Notes: generated from the sequence alone by a model not told the origin. Counted from the stretch's first letter, positions 25,707 through 36,519 are shown. The stretch: 64,000 nucleotides of DNA from Rhodococcus sp. HM1 (GCF_023218075.1 NZ_JALPTB010000016.1:40500-104499), one strand, 5' to 3'. A program made the numbers and translations.

Positions 25707-25752
25707 CCGGTGTGCCTTTCTGGCGGTGGGAGCCGCCACAAAGACACACGGG
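25707..25752. repeat. Dispersed palindromic element, copy B
   Basis: Arms 25707-25726 and 25733-25752 pair with three mismatches around loop TGGGAG. It is the reverse orientation of copy A at 7209-7258; the loop is the exact complement (CTCCCA) and the arm GTGTGCCTTT(C/G)TGGCGG is almost the same. It too sits between convergent stop codons (25703 and 25767). Confidence 0.75.
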
Positions 25753-25766
25753 CGGCGCAGCCGCAC

Positions 25767-26762
25767 CTACGCGGTGCGGCTGCTTCCCTCGGTGGCATCG
25801 GTGGCGACGGACCGGCGCGCGAAGTCGATGCTGAGGTCGAGCAGCGCGCGGGCCTCCGGCAACGTCTGACCGATCACCGGGAACGCGTGGACCTGACCTG
25901 CCCAGATGTGGGTTTCGATCGGACGCCCGGTCCGTTCGATCGCCTCGGTGACGATCTCGGCGTCGGGCCGGGTGATCTCGTATTCGGCGACGGAGAAGAA
26001 CACCGGCGGGAACAGGGTGGGATCGGCGTCGACCGGTGACTGGGCGCCCTCGATGTGGTCCGGACCGTCGAGCCACTTGTCGCGCAGCTTCTCGAGCTGG
26101 CGCATCGGCAGGTACGCGTCGCGCTTCATGTAGTCGGGGTCGTGGGATTCGAGGTTCAGGTTGAGCAGCGGCGAGAATCCGATGACGGCGGCCGGTCGTG
26201 TCATGCCGCGCAGCGCCGCGATCTCCGCGACCTTCATCGCCAGGTAACCGCCGGCGGAGTCACCGGCGACGATGACGCGGTTCGGGTCCTCGGCGACCGA
26301 AAGAACCGCGGTGTACGCGGCCATCGCATCCATCACGGACGTGCCGATCGATCCGTCCGGCAGCTGCCGGTAGGCGGCGGAGTAGACGGGCACGCCCGCC
26401 TTGGCGGCGAGCAGCGAACACACCGTGCGGTGCGTCGCGAGTCCGCAGAACACGAATGCACCGCCGTGAAAGTACAGGATCGTCGCGCCGGCGAGGGAGT
26501 CGGTGGCGGGACGCGGCGGCTCGATCCGTTCGCTGGGCACTCCGCCGAGCGTCACCGGGTCGATGTCGACGCCACGCGGCCGGGGCAGCAGCTTGTCGAC
26601 CTGCCGGTCGAGCCTGCTCAATACGGAGATACCGCGGTCGGTGGCGGGCCACCAGGTCATGATCGGCTTGATGAAGATCCGGGCGAACCAGAAGATCAGC
26701 CAGGCCTTCACGCTGATCGACCAGTGCCAGACCGTCGCTCCGTGGGTGCGCATGTACGCCAC
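25767..26762 (-). CDS. HSL-family alpha/beta hydrolase (esterase)
   Basis: A 331-residue hormone-sensitive-lipase-type esterase. The oxyanion motif is ILYFHGGAFVFCG, the nucleophile elbow VIVAGDSAGGYLAMK, the acid in SPVDADPTLFPPVF/EYEITRPDAE and the histidine in IWAGQVHAFPV. A hydrophobic N-terminal stretch (WSISVKAWLIFWFARIFIKPIMTWW) could be a membrane anchor. The start is GTG at 26762 or ATG at 26753; no clear SD favours either. It resembles mycobacterial Lip esterases. Downstream of, and possibly cotranscribed with, the phosphodiesterase-like gene. Confidence 0.82.
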   Translation of the reverse strand: MAYMRTHGATVWHWSISVKAWLIFWFARIFIKPIMTWWPATDRGISVLSRLDRQVDKLLPRPRGVDIDPVTLGGVPSERIEPPRPATDSLAGATILYFHGGAFVFCGLATHRTVCSLLAAKAGVPVYSAAYRQLPDGSIGTSVMDAMAAYTAVLSVAEDPNRVIVAGDSAGGYLAMKVAEIAALRGMTRPAAVIGFSPLLNLNLESHDPDYMKRDAYLPMRQLEKLRDKWLDGPDHIEGAQSPVDADPTLFPPVFFSVAEYEITRPDAEIVTEAIERTGRPIETHIWAGQVHAFPVIGQTLPEARALLDLSIDFARRSVATDATEGSSRTA

Positions 26763-26833
26763 GATAAGTCGGGTACGACAGCTCCGGCGACGTACTGTCG
26801 CTCACAGAGCCACCCCCGGCGTCGCCCGGATCA

Positions 26834-27988
26834 TCAGCTGTGCAGGCGGATCGGATCCGGCGACAGCAACGGAATCAGCAGTTCGTCGTCGGTGAGTGCA
26901 CCGTGCTGGCCGGGCATCCGCGCCATGACGAGCTCCCCGTCGGTGCGGATCACCGACGATTCGCCGCGCCCGATCGCGACGATGTCGCCGACGCGGCTCG
27001 CCGCGTCCGGGGACGGTTCCGGCCCGAAGAGTCCGGCGGCGAGCACGTCGTCGCGGGTGCCGACCCACATCTCGTCGCCCAGTTCGTTGCGCCAGCGTTC
27101 GAGGACCGCGTCGGGCCGTTCGGTATGGACGTGGCGGCAGCGGGGTTCCCCGGCGATGTAGGTGACGTCCTCGGACAGACCATCGCAGTGGTCGTAGTCG
27201 AAGCGCCGGCCCCGGGTGGTGTCGACCATTCCGTGGTCGGCGGTGACGACGAGTCGTGTTCCGTCCGGTAGCGCGTCGGCGAGTTGTTCGACGAACCTGT
27301 CGACGACGGTGAGCTGCGCGAGCCACGCCGGGGACTCCGGACCGTAGAGATGGCCGAGGGTGTCGACCTCACCGAGATAGCCGTAGACGAGGGTGCGTTC
27401 GGCGGAACCGACGGCGGTGACGATCCGGGCGAGCAGATCGCCGTAGGCGGAGACACCGACGAACCTGCCGCCGCGCAGCACGGCCCGTGTCAGTCCGCTG
27501 CCTTCGAATGTCCGCGGGACCACGGTGGTGACGGCGATACCGCCCCGCTCCGCGCGTTCGAACACGGTCGGGTGCGCCTGCACGAGTTCGGGGACGAGCT
27601 GGGTGCGCTGGTCGATCGCGGTGCCGGCGAGTGTCCAGCGCAACCAGTTGAACGGGCTGCGGATCTCGCGCAGGTACGCCTGGTATCCGGTGACGCCGTG
27701 CCGCCCCGACGGCAGACCGGTTCCCAGCGACGCGAGGCTCACCGCGGTGGTCGTCGGGAATCCCGCGCGGATCGGCTCCCCCGTCATCCCGGTCAGGAAC
27801 GGTGCGGCACTGCTGTTGCGTTGCAGCAGATTCCAGCCCATTCCGTCGACGAGCAGCACGACGGTCCGGGCGCACTCGGTCAGTTCGAGCCGGTTGCGTT
27901 CCCCGGCCACGCCCGCGGATGCGAGCACCGACGGCAGCAGATCCGCGAGGGTCGGCTGTTCGTAGACGTCTCGGAGCGGCAGACTCAT
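26834..27988 (-). CDS. Alkaline phosphatase superfamily phosphodiesterase/nucleotide pyrophosphatase-like protein
   Basis: A 384-residue protein of the type I phosphodiesterase/nucleotide pyrophosphatase family. Metal-site blocks visible are VVLLVDGMGWNLLQ (first Asp), FPTTTAVSLASLGTGLPSGRHGVTGY (nucleophile Thr region), YGYLGEVDTLGHLYGPES (Asp, His), LVVTADHGMVD (Asp-His) and PGQHGALTDDELLIPLL (His). No signal peptide is apparent, so cytoplasmic. The substrate (nucleotide, phosphonate or phosphodiester) is not determinable. The ATG at 27988 gives the usual start MSLPLRDVYEQPTLADLLPS. Confidence 0.8.
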   Translation of the reverse strand: MSLPLRDVYEQPTLADLLPSVLASAGVAGERNRLELTECARTVVLLVDGMGWNLLQRNSSAAPFLTGMTGEPIRAGFPTTTAVSLASLGTGLPSGRHGVTGYQAYLREIRSPFNWLRWTLAGTAIDQRTQLVPELVQAHPTVFERAERGGIAVTTVVPRTFEGSGLTRAVLRGGRFVGVSAYGDLLARIVTAVGSAERTLVYGYLGEVDTLGHLYGPESPAWLAQLTVVDRFVEQLADALPDGTRLVVTADHGMVDTTRGRRFDYDHCDGLSEDVTYIAGEPRCRHVHTERPDAVLERWRNELGDEMWVGTRDDVLAAGLFGPEPSPDAASRVGDIVAIGRGESSVIRTDGELVMARMPGQHGALTDDELLIPLLSPDPIRLHS

Positions 27989-28016
27989 ACCCCGAGTATG
28001 GACCGTCGACGCGTGT

Positions 28017-28301
28017 TTACTCCTTGATGTCCGATCCGTGCCTGGTCAACGGCATGATTTCGATCTTCATGAAGGGGAACAGCGGAAGGTTCCACAGGAT
28101 CTCGTGCAGTTCGTCCGCCGAGTCCACGTCGAAGATGCTGATGTTGCTGTACTGGCCGACGATGCGCCAGATGTGCGGCCACTTGCCCTTGCGCTGCAGT
28201 TCCTGGCTGTACGCCTTCTCCTTCGCGATGGTGTCGGCGCGGACCTCGGGGTCGAGGTCGCGGGGGATGTCGACGTCCATGCGAACGTGGAACAGCGCCA
28301 T
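28017..28301 (-). CDS. catC: Muconolactone delta-isomerase
   Basis: A 94-residue protein matching CatC in length and sequence: MALFHVRMDVDIPRDLDPE, KEKAYSQELQRKGKWPHIWRIVGQYSNISIFDVDSADELHEILWNLPLFPFM. It converts muconolactone to 3-oxoadipate enol-lactone, the substrate of PcaD. The ATG at 28301 follows AGGAGAATCG. Last gene of catABC, 50 bp after catB; 28 bp separate its stop from the phosphodiesterase-like gene start. Confidence 0.95.
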   Translation of the reverse strand: MALFHVRMDVDIPRDLDPEVRADTIAKEKAYSQELQRKGKWPHIWRIVGQYSNISIFDVDSADELHEILWNLPLFPFMKIEIMPLTRHGSDIKE

Positions 28302-28351
28302 GGTCGATTCTCCTGATCCGGGCTTGTCTGATCTTGGTCTGGTCGGTCTGG

Positions 28352-29479
28352 TCAGTCGCGGGCGAGGTGCTTGACGACGTCCATGTCGAGTTCGACGCCG
28401 AGGCCGGGGCCCTGCGGGAGGTGCACCTGGCCGTCGGAGTAGTCGAGCGGCGTCTGCAGCAACTCGACGGCGAACAACTGCGGACCGAACAGTTCGGACC
28501 CGTAGTCGATGCCGGGTTCGGCGCACGCGAAGTGGACGGACGCGGCGGTGCCGATCGGACCTTCGATCGAGGTGGCGCCGTGGCAGCGGAGCCCGGCGGC
28601 CTTCGCAACCGCGACGACCTGCTTGCTGCGTTGCAGCCCACCACATTTCGTCGTCTTGAGTGCGATGACGTCGGCGGCGCCGCGCTTGGCCACTTCGTAT
28701 GCGTCGTGCGGGGTCTGCACGGATTCGTCGGCCATGACCGGCGCTGCAACCCTCCGGTTGATCTCGGCGAGAACGTCGAGTTGCTCTGCGGGGGTGGGCT
28801 GTTCGATGAGCTCGACCCCACCGTCGACCAGTTCCGGCACGTGACGCAATGCGGTGAAGCGGTCCCATCGGGCATTGACGTCGATGCTGAATCCGACCTT
28901 GCCGTCGAACGCCTCGACGACCTTGACCACGCGTTCGGTGTCGACCGCCGGATCGAGCGCACCCATCTTGAGCTTGAAGGAGAAGTTCAGGCGCTGCTCC
29001 ATCTTGTGGGTGACCTCCTCGACGATCTCCTCGAGGGGAGCGGCACCGAGAGCCCACCGCACGTCGACGCCGGTGCGGAACGCACCGCCGAGCAGCGTGT
29101 GCACCGGGACGCCGAGACTGCGCGCCCACGCGTCGTGCAACGCGACGTCGACAGCGGCCTTCGCGAATCGCGCGTTGGCGACGATGCGTTCGAGATCGAC
29201 CATGATGCCGGTGATGTCGTCGACGCCGCGGCCGGTGATGTACGGGCCGATGTAGCGGTCGACGATGGCCTTCATCGTCTCGACCGATTCGCCTCCCCAC
29301 CACGGTCCGCCGGGCACGACGCCTTCGCCGTAGCCGGTGACGCCGCCGGCGGTGGTGACGGCGACGAGCAGGATCGGCTGCGCCTCGGCGGTCGTGGTCG
29401 CGAACTTGTGGGGGCGGATCAGCGGGACGTCGAGAATCGTGGTCTCGACGGAGACGATCTTCAGGTCCGTGTCGGACAT
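28352..29479 (-). CDS. catB: Muconate cycloisomerase
   Basis: A 375-residue member of the enolase superfamily (muconate lactonizing enzyme). The catalytic lysine pair is in SFKLKMGALDP; metal ligands lie in FSIDVNARWD, ELIEQPTP and VMADESVQT; LKTTKCGGLQRSKQV follows. It turns cis,cis-muconate into muconolactone. The ATG at 29479 (MSDTDLKIVSVETTILDVPLIRPHKF) fits; MRVPSM five codons upstream is an alternative, and neither has a strong SD. A 20-bp perfect hairpin lies between it and catA. Confidence 0.95.
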   Translation of the reverse strand: MSDTDLKIVSVETTILDVPLIRPHKFATTTAEAQPILLVAVTTAGGVTGYGEGVVPGGPWWGGESVETMKAIVDRYIGPYITGRGVDDITGIMVDLERIVANARFAKAAVDVALHDAWARSLGVPVHTLLGGAFRTGVDVRWALGAAPLEEIVEEVTHKMEQRLNFSFKLKMGALDPAVDTERVVKVVEAFDGKVGFSIDVNARWDRFTALRHVPELVDGGVELIEQPTPAEQLDVLAEINRRVAAPVMADESVQTPHDAYEVAKRGAADVIALKTTKCGGLQRSKQVVAVAKAAGLRCHGATSIEGPIGTAASVHFACAEPGIDYGSELFGPQLFAVELLQTPLDYSDGQVHLPQGPGLGVELDMDVVKHLARD

Positions 29480-29520
29480 CGAGGGAACTCGCATTCGGGT
29501 CGGTTGCCGGTGGACTCGCG

Positions 29521-29566
29521 CTCGTGCGTGGTTTCGGTAGGGGGTGCTACCGAAACCACGCACGAG
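29521..29566 (-). terminator. Long perfect hairpin between catA and catB
   Basis: Two 20-nt arms (29521-29540 and 29547-29566, starting CTCGTGCGTGG) pair perfectly around GGGGTG. The hairpin begins 13 bp after the catA stop and lies 41 bp before the catB start in the transcript direction. There is no T-run. It may partly terminate, stabilise or separate catA mRNA from catBC rather than end the operon. Confidence 0.6.
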
Positions 29567-29579
29567 GGGCGGGGGCCGG

Positions 29580-30919
<1,340 letters not shown>

Positions 30920-31855
30920 TCAGGAACGCAGCGTCTCGGACGGCGCGACGCCGTACTTGCGCCGGTAGGCGGCGGCGAACCGGCCCGTATGGGTGATACC
31001 CCACTTGAGTGCGACGTCGGTGACGCAGACATCGCCCCGATCGGCTTCGGAAAGCTCCGCGTGGATGCGCTCGAGGCGCAGGTCGAGCAGGTATTCGCGG
31101 GGGCAGACCCCGACGTACTCGCGGAAGCCCTCCTGCAGCCGGCGGACGCTGACCCCGGCGACCTCTGCCATGTCGGCGCTGGTCCAGGCCAGTGACGGAT
31201 CCTCGTGCAACCGGTCCAGAACCCGCTTGATGATGCGCGGCCGCGCGACCGCGCCGGGGTCGGTCTCCTGCATGACAGCGAGGACGAACGCCGAGATGAT
31301 CGCCCCGGACAACTGGTCGGCGACCAGCGGATTGTTCCAGGGTGAGGCGCCCGATTCGAGGTTTCCGACCATCGCCCCGAGCATCGACAACCAGTTCTTC
31401 CCGGCCTCGGTCGTCAGGTCCGCCTGCGGAGGCAGCTGCAGTCCCGGCCGCCCGAAAACCCGGGCCATCTCCCGGTGCAGGTAGTCCCGTTCGAGCTTGA
31501 CCCCGACGATCTCGCAGTCCGCCGTCCACCGCGTGATCGCCGCCGCGGTGTCAGGACGGAAAACCGTGGCGTAACCGTGCGGGGAGACGACCTCCCGCCC
31601 CTCGCTCACCGACTCTATCTGCCCAGCTAGAGGGATGTTTACGGCGTAGGCACCGGGGTGATCGGACTCGAGCGACACCTCGGCGCCCCAGCCGACGCGG
31701 GCGAGCCGTAACGGACCGAGATCGACCTTCCGCAACGTCACCTGCGGGGCGGTGACGGCATCGGACGGACGCAGCGAATGCGGGAAGTAGGCGTCGGACA
31801 CCACTACTTCCGCTTCATCCCAATTGTCGGGAATCTGCACGTCATCGGTGCGCAT
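30920..31855 (-). CDS. pheR: AraC/XylS-type activator of phenol hydroxylase (PheR)
   Basis: A 311-residue regulator with an N-terminal AraC-binding-like domain (about 40-190) and a C-terminal pair of HTH motifs (about 210-311): AWTSADMAEVAGVSVRRLQEGFREYVGVCPREYLLDLRLERIHAEL and VTDVALKWGITHTGRFAAAYRRKYGVAPSETLR. It is divergent from pheA2A1 (192-bp gap) and downstream of catABC, the order known for rhodococcal cat-phe loci, where PheR activates phenol hydroxylase. By sequence alone a benzoate activator is also possible, but ben has a LuxR gene of its own. Confidence 0.82.
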   Translation of the reverse strand: MRTDDVQIPDNWDEAEVVVSDAYFPHSLRPSDAVTAPQVTLRKVDLGPLRLARVGWGAEVSLESDHPGAYAVNIPLAGQIESVSEGREVVSPHGYATVFRPDTAAAITRWTADCEIVGVKLERDYLHREMARVFGRPGLQLPPQADLTTEAGKNWLSMLGAMVGNLESGASPWNNPLVADQLSGAIISAFVLAVMQETDPGAVARPRIIKRVLDRLHEDPSLAWTSADMAEVAGVSVRRLQEGFREYVGVCPREYLLDLRLERIHAELSEADRGDVCVTDVALKWGITHTGRFAAAYRRKYGVAPSETLRS

Positions 31856-32047
31856 TCACCCTCCTCGGCTCACGTTTCGGGGCTTTGGTCCCAGTGTGAC
31901 CGGCAACACTACCTCCTGCAAACAAGGTCGCCGGTCACTTCGCCGCGCAAGGTGGATAGTCGCCGCGCTCAGCGGATCGCGCACCCCCTTCCGCTCGGAA
32001 TATGGTCTGGATCACACCACGACGGATCGACCGGAAGGGCCTCCGAG
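31856..32047. promoter_or_regulatory. pheR / pheA2A1 divergent promoter with CRP-like site
   Basis: TGTGACCGGCAACACT at 31895-31910 resembles TGTGA-N6-TCACA. A 9-bp inverted repeat, GTGACCGGC (31896-31904) and GCCGGTCAC (31930-31938), overlaps it and may be a regulator site. It lies 40-55 bp upstream of pheR and about 140 bp upstream of pheA2. Confidence 0.5.
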
Positions 32048-32614
32048 ATGGACCAGCGAGAGCTTCGAAACATCTTCGGGCAGTTTGCAAGTGGCGTCAC
32101 CGTCATCACCTGCAACAACCACGAGGGCACCCCGCACGGGGCCACCGTCACCGCATTCACCGCGGTTTCGCTCGAACCGCGACTGTGCCAAGTGACCCTG
32201 ACGCGCACTTCGAAGGCGTGCCGCTTCCTGTCCGGTGCGCCGTTCGCGGTGAACATCCTCGCCGACGACCAGATCGACACCGCCATGCACTTCGCGGGAC
32301 GTCCCCAGTCCCCCGAACCCGTGTGGGAGCAGGGCCCGACTGCCCCGATCCTCGCCGGCACCGCAGCCACCTTGTCGTGCGTGCCGTGGCGCGAATACGA
32401 CGGCGGCGACCACATCATCTACATCGGCGAGATCGTCGACGCCACCGCCCGCGCCGACGCACAACCGCTTCTCTTCTACCGCAGCACATTCCACGACCTC
32501 GGCAGACCCAGCGCGTCCGCCGCATGGAACGGATCGCTCGACGACCCGCACAGCGGATGGTTCGACGCATCCACCCGCTTCACGCCCATGCGCATCGCCG
32601 TCCCCACGGCGTGA
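32048..32614 (+). CDS. pheA2: Phenol hydroxylase flavin reductase component
   Basis: A 188-residue flavin reductase of the HpaC/PheA2 type that supplies reduced FAD to the oxygenase. Family features: MDQRELRNIFGQFASGVTVITC, GATVTAFTAVSLEPRLCQVTLTRTSKAC, PFAVNILADDQ and GDHIIYIGEIVDA. The ATG at 32048 follows GGGCCTCCGAG; the frame is open upstream but that part is promoter. It is followed 45 bp later by pheA1. Confidence 0.92.
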   Translation: MDQRELRNIFGQFASGVTVITCNNHEGTPHGATVTAFTAVSLEPRLCQVTLTRTSKACRFLSGAPFAVNILADDQIDTAMHFAGRPQSPEPVWEQGPTAPILAGTAATLSCVPWREYDGGDHIIYIGEIVDATARADAQPLLFYRSTFHDLGRPSASAAWNGSLDDPHSGWFDASTRFTPMRIAVPTA

Positions 32615-32659
32615 CCCCCGTACTTCTTCATCACCTTCCCCGTCACCAGGAGAAATGAC

Positions 32660-34276
32660 ATGACCACGACCGAGCCCCGCCCCACCGAGACGGTCGACCG
32701 ATCCAAGGTCAACGTCGCCGCCGACTGCGCGGCCAACCAGCAGCAGAACTTCACGAGCCGCCCGATGACGGGGGACGAGTACATCGAGTCGATCAAGGAC
32801 GGTCGCGAGATCTACCTGCACGGAGAGCGGGTGAAGAACTACACCGAGCATCCGGCCTTCCGCAATTCGATCCGCATGACGGCCCGCCTGTACGACGCGC
32901 TGCACACCGGCGAGCACGTGGACAAGCTCACCACCCCCACCGACACCGGCAACGGCGGCGTCACCATGCCGTTCTTCCGTACCCCCAAGTCCGCGGACGA
33001 CCTGCGCGCCGACCGCGACGCCATCGCCACCTGGGCCCGCCTGACCTACGGCTGGATGGGCCGCAGCCCCGACTACAAGGCCTCATTCCTCGGCACCCTC
33101 GGCGCCAACGACGAGTTCTATTCACCGTTCCAGGACAACGCGAAGCGCTGGTACCGGGAATCGCAGGAGAAGGTCCTGTACTGGAACCACGCGATCATCA
33201 ACCCGCCGGTGGACCGGTCGCTGCCGCCGGACGAGGTCGGCGACGTGTTCATGAAGGTCGAGAAGGAGACCGACGCCGGTCTCATCGTCTCGGGCGCCAA
33301 GGTCGTCGCGACCGGCTCGGCGATCACGAACTACAACTTCATCGCCCACTACGGCCTGCCGATCAAGAAGAAGGAATTCGCGCTGATCTGCACGGTGCCG
33401 ATGGACGCCCCCGGCATCAAGCTCATCTCCCGTGCGTCGTACTCGCAGAACGCCAACGTCGTCGGCTCGCCGTTCGACTACCCGCTCTCCTCGCGCATGG
33501 ACGAGAACGACGCCATCTTCATCTTCGACAAGGTGCTCGTGCCCTGGGAGAACGTCTTCATGTACGGGGACGTCGAGAAGATCAACAACTTCCTCGGCGG
33601 GTCCGGCTTCCTCCAGCGCTTCACCCTGCAGGGCTGCACCCGCCTCGCGGTCAAGCTCGACTTCATCGCCGGTCTGCTCATGAAGGCCCTCGACGCCACC
33701 GGCGCCGGCGGATTCCGCGGCGTGCAGACCCGCGTCGGTGAGGTCATTGGCTGGCGAAACCTGTTCTGGTCGCTGAGCGATGCGATGGTCAACAACCCCG
33801 AGCCGTGGATCGGTGACACCGTCACCCCGAAGCTCGAATACGGTCTGACCTACCGGATGTTCGCGATGCAGGGCTACCCGCGGATCAAGGAGATCATCGA
33901 GCAGGACGTCGCGTCCGGCCTGATCTACCTGCCGTCCTCGGCCGCCGACTTCCAGAACCCGGACGTCCGGCCCTACCTGGACAAGTACGTCCGCGGCTCG
34001 GACGGCATCACGGCCGTCGACCGGGTCAAGGTCATGAAGGCACTGTGGGATTCGATCGGATCCGAGTTCGGTGGCCGCCACGAACTGTACGAGCGGAACT
34101 ACGCCGGCAACCACGAGAACGTCAAGGCCGAGCTGCTGTTCGCCGCCGAGGGACGCGGTGACGTCGCCTCCATGAAGGGCTTCGCCGAGCAGTTCATGAG
34201 CGAGTACGACCTCGACGGCTGGACGGTTCCGGACCTCATCGGAAACGCCGACGTCAGCGCCTTCTACAAGAAGTAA
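32660..34276 (+). CDS. pheA1: Phenol 2-monooxygenase oxygenase component
   Basis: A 538-residue HpaB-family FADH2-dependent monooxygenase that ortho-hydroxylates phenol to catechol. Segments typical of the family are [112 protein letters not shown] and ERNYAGNHE. The length equals rhodococcal PheA1. An SD (AGGAG) precedes the ATG at 32660. The catechol goes to CatA encoded on the other side of pheR. Confidence 0.93.
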   Translation: MTTTEPRPTETVDRSKVNVAADCAANQQQNFTSRPMTGDEYIESIKDGREIYLHGERVKNYTEHPAFRNSIRMTARLYDALHTGEHVDKLTTPTDTGNGGVTMPFFRTPKSADDLRADRDAIATWARLTYGWMGRSPDYKASFLGTLGANDEFYSPFQDNAKRWYRESQEKVLYWNHAIINPPVDRSLPPDEVGDVFMKVEKETDAGLIVSGAKVVATGSAITNYNFIAHYGLPIKKKEFALICTVPMDAPGIKLISRASYSQNANVVGSPFDYPLSSRMDENDAIFIFDKVLVPWENVFMYGDVEKINNFLGGSGFLQRFTLQGCTRLAVKLDFIAGLLMKALDATGAGGFRGVQTRVGEVIGWRNLFWSLSDAMVNNPEPWIGDTVTPKLEYGLTYRMFAMQGYPRIKEIIEQDVASGLIYLPSSAADFQNPDVRPYLDKYVRGSDGITAVDRVKVMKALWDSIGSEFGGRHELYERNYAGNHENVKAELLFAAEGRGDVASMKGFAEQFMSEYDLDGWTVPDLIGNADVSAFYKK

Positions 34277-34285
34277 CCCAGACTG

Positions 34286-34325
34286 CCGCGCGCGGGCAGC
34301 AGTGCCCCTACCTGCCCGCGCGCGG
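34286..34325 (+). terminator. Stem-loop after pheA1
   Basis: Perfect 14-bp stem: CCGCGCGCGGGCAG (34286-34299) with CTGCCCGCGCGCGG (34312-34325), 9 bp after the pheA1 stop. There is no T-run. Confidence 0.6.
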
Positions 34326-34357
34326 TATCGAACCACCACCTCGCGAAGGAGCGCCCG

Positions 34358-34849
34358 ATGTTCCTGGCACAGCCGGATTCCCGACCCCCCTGCATCCCGG
34401 AATTCGATGTAGCCGTCGTCGGGCGCTCCTTCGCCTCCCTTCGCGCAGCGATCCGCCTGCGCAACGAGCTCCACCTCTCGGTCCTCGAAATCGACACCGC
34501 CACATCGGCTTCGTACGACGAGATCGACAACCGGTGGGACATCCGGTGCGACCGCGAGGTCGTCGCCCACGCCAAGTTCGTCGTCGACGGCGACGGGCAC
34601 GTGCCACTGAAAGGCCGCGACGGCAACGCATTCGAGGCATCCGACCTCACCGCGTACGGATTCCCCAACCTGTTCCGTCCGGTCCACACGACCCGCACCG
34701 ACAGCGTCGGATACACGGTCCGGTGCATCGGTCACATGCGGACGCACGGCCACGACTACGTCGAGCGACGCCTGCACACCCCGATCGCCGACGACGACTA
34801 TCCCGAACTGTCCTTCGACCGTCCCGTCCCGCCCATGTGGGTCGGATAG
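34358..34849 (+). pseudogene. Internally deleted Baeyer-Villiger monooxygenase remnant
   Basis: A 163-codon open frame that aligns by eye with three separated parts of cyclohexanone-monooxygenase-like enzymes (about 540 residues). Residues 15-52 (FDVAVVGRSFASLRAAIRLRNELHLSVLEID) match the N-terminal FAD fold, but its glycines (GxGxxG) are changed to GRSFAS. Residues 53-80 (YDEIDNRWDIRCDREVVAHAKFVVDGDGH) match the segment before the BVMO fingerprint. Residues 84-125 (LKGRDGNAFEASDL...GFPNLFRPVHTT) match the C-terminal part. The fingerprint FxGxxxHxxxW, the NADPH domain and the rest are missing. It cannot be an active monooxygenase. It may be a decayed gene or a small protein kept for another role. 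Confidence 0.65.
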
Positions 34850-34869
34850 CACCGCACCCACCTCCCCGC

Positions 34870-34909
34870 AAGACAGCCGCACACGTCCTGAACGTGTGCG
34901 GCTGTCTTT
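34870..34909 (+). terminator. Rho-independent terminator downstream of the phe operon
   Basis: A 17-bp stem, AAGACAGCCGCACACGT (34870-34886) with ACGTGTGCGGCTGTCTT (34892-34908), loop CCTGA, followed by TTGTGTG. It is 20 bp after the remnant ORF's stop codon. Confidence 0.85.
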
Positions 34910-35132
34910 GTGTGCGCAGACACCCGCCGGCGTGGCCGTGTCCAGGGCCTTTCGGCATCACCGCCGGGGGTCCTAGGCACCCCTAGGCATTTCCCCGGTG
35001 TGACCGGAGACACAGGGTGGCATCGTAGAGGCATCACGGCGCAGATCCAGCCCACCGAGGATCCGAGCCGGAACCCCCGGACCGATCCCCGCATCGCCAT
35101 TCCCCCGGTACGACGCCACATTGGAGTTCCCC
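34910..35132 (+). promoter_or_regulatory. ben operon promoter region
   Basis: Two direct repeats CCTAGGCA (34972-34979 and 34982-34989), spaced one helical turn apart, could bind the LuxR-type regulator. TGTGACCGGAGACACA at 34999-35014 is a CRP-like site, 119-134 bp upstream of benA. GGAG six bases before the benA ATG is its SD. Confidence 0.55.
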
Positions 35133-36506
35133 ATGACCGACACCATCGACCACGTGCGTTCCCACCTCGACGACGCCCTCGTCGAGGACGCTGCGAACGG
35201 CCGCTACCAGGTGCGGCGCGACATCTTCACCGACGAAGAGATCTTCGAGATGGAGATGAAGCACATCTTCGAGGGCAACTGGGTGTACCTCGCGCACGAG
35301 AGTCAGGTGCCCAACGCCGGGGACTACTTCACCACCTACATCGGCCGCCAGCCCGTCGTCATCACCCGCGACAAGGACGGCGAACTGCACTGCCTCATCA
35401 ATGCGTGCAGCCACCGCGGCGCGATGCTGTGCCGGCGCAAGACCGACAACCGGACCACGTTCACGTGCCCGTTCCACGGCTGGACGTTCCGCAACAACGG
35501 CAAGCTGCTCAAGGTCAAGGATCCCCGCGACGCCGGCTACCCGGAACAGTTCAACACCGACGGCAGCCACGACCTGACCCGTGTCGCCCGCTTCGGCAAC
35601 TACCGCGGATTCCTGTTCGGCAGCCTCAACCCCGACGTCGACTCCCTCGAGGACCACCTCGGCGACACCACCAAGATCATCGACATGGTCGTGGACCAGT
35701 CCCCCGAGGGACTCGAGGTGCTGCGCGGCGCGTCCACCTACACCTACGACGGCAACTGGAAACTGCAGGCGGAGAACGGCGCCGACGGCTACCACGTGTC
35801 CGCGACGCACTGGAACTACGCGGCCACCACCGCCCGTCGCACGGCCGGGGAATCGGCCAACGAGACCCGGGCGATGGACGCCGGCACGTGGGGTAAGCAG
35901 GGCGGCGGCTACCACTCGTTCGAGAACGGCCACCTGCTGCTGTGGATGTGGTGGGGCAACCCGCAGGACCGCCCCCTCTACCCGCGCAAGGACGAGCTCG
36001 CCGCCGAGTTCGGGGAGAAGAAGGCCGAATTCATGGTCGGCGCGTCACGCAACCTGTGCCTGTACCCGAACGTGTATCTGATGGACCAGTTCTCGTCGCA
36101 GATCCGCCACTTCCGGCCGATCGCGGTGGACAAGACCGAGGTGACGATCTACTGCATCGCCCCCAAGGGTGAGTCCGCCGAGTCCCGCGCCAACCGGATC
36201 CGCCAGTACGAGGACTTCTTCAACGCGACGGGCATGGCGACCCCGGACGATCTCGAGGAGTTCCGGTCCTGCCAGAAGACCTACCTCGCGACCGCAGCAC
36301 CGTGGAACGACATGAGCCGCGGCGCCACGCACGTGCTCAACGGCCCGGATCAGGTCGCGAAGGACCTGGGCATGACCAACGTGCTGTCGAGCGGCGTGAA
36401 GACCGAGGACGAGGGCCTCTACCCGATCCAGCACAGGTACTGGCTCGAGACGATGCGCAAGGCCGCCGAGGCCGAAGCCCGGTCCACCGCCGCGAACGAG
36501 CGCTGA
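35133..36506 (+). CDS. benA: Benzoate 1,2-dioxygenase large (alpha) subunit
   Basis: A 457-residue Rieske oxygenase subunit. The Rieske cluster ligands are Cys92, His94, Cys112 and His115 ([10 protein letters not shown]...TCPFHGWTF); the mononuclear iron site is in [16 protein letters not shown]. The sequence is typical of BenA/XylX. With BenB and BenC it converts benzoate to the 1,2-cis-diol carboxylate. The ATG at 35133 is used because GGAG lies 6 nt upstream; a TTG at 35121 in frame is not needed. First gene of benABCDK. Confidence 0.95.
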   Translation: MTDTIDHVRSHLDDALVEDAANGRYQVRRDIFTDEEIFEMEMKHIFEGNWVYLAHESQVPNAGDYFTTYIGRQPVVITRDKDGELHCLINACSHRGAMLCRRKTDNRTTFTCPFHGWTFRNNGKLLKVKDPRDAGYPEQFNTDGSHDLTRVARFGNYRGFLFGSLNPDVDSLEDHLGDTTKIIDMVVDQSPEGLEVLRGASTYTYDGNWKLQAENGADGYHVSATHWNYAATTARRTAGESANETRAMDAGTWGKQGGGYHSFENGHLLLWMWWGNPQDRPLYPRKDELAAEFGEKKAEFMVGASRNLCLYPNVYLMDQFSSQIRHFRPIAVDKTEVTIYCIAPKGESAESRANRIRQYEDFFNATGMATPDDLEEFRSCQKTYLATAAPWNDMSRGATHVLNGPDQVAKDLGMTNVLSSGVKTEDEGLYPIQHRYWLETMRKAAEAEARSTAANER

Positions 36507-36519
36507 GGGAAACGAAACA

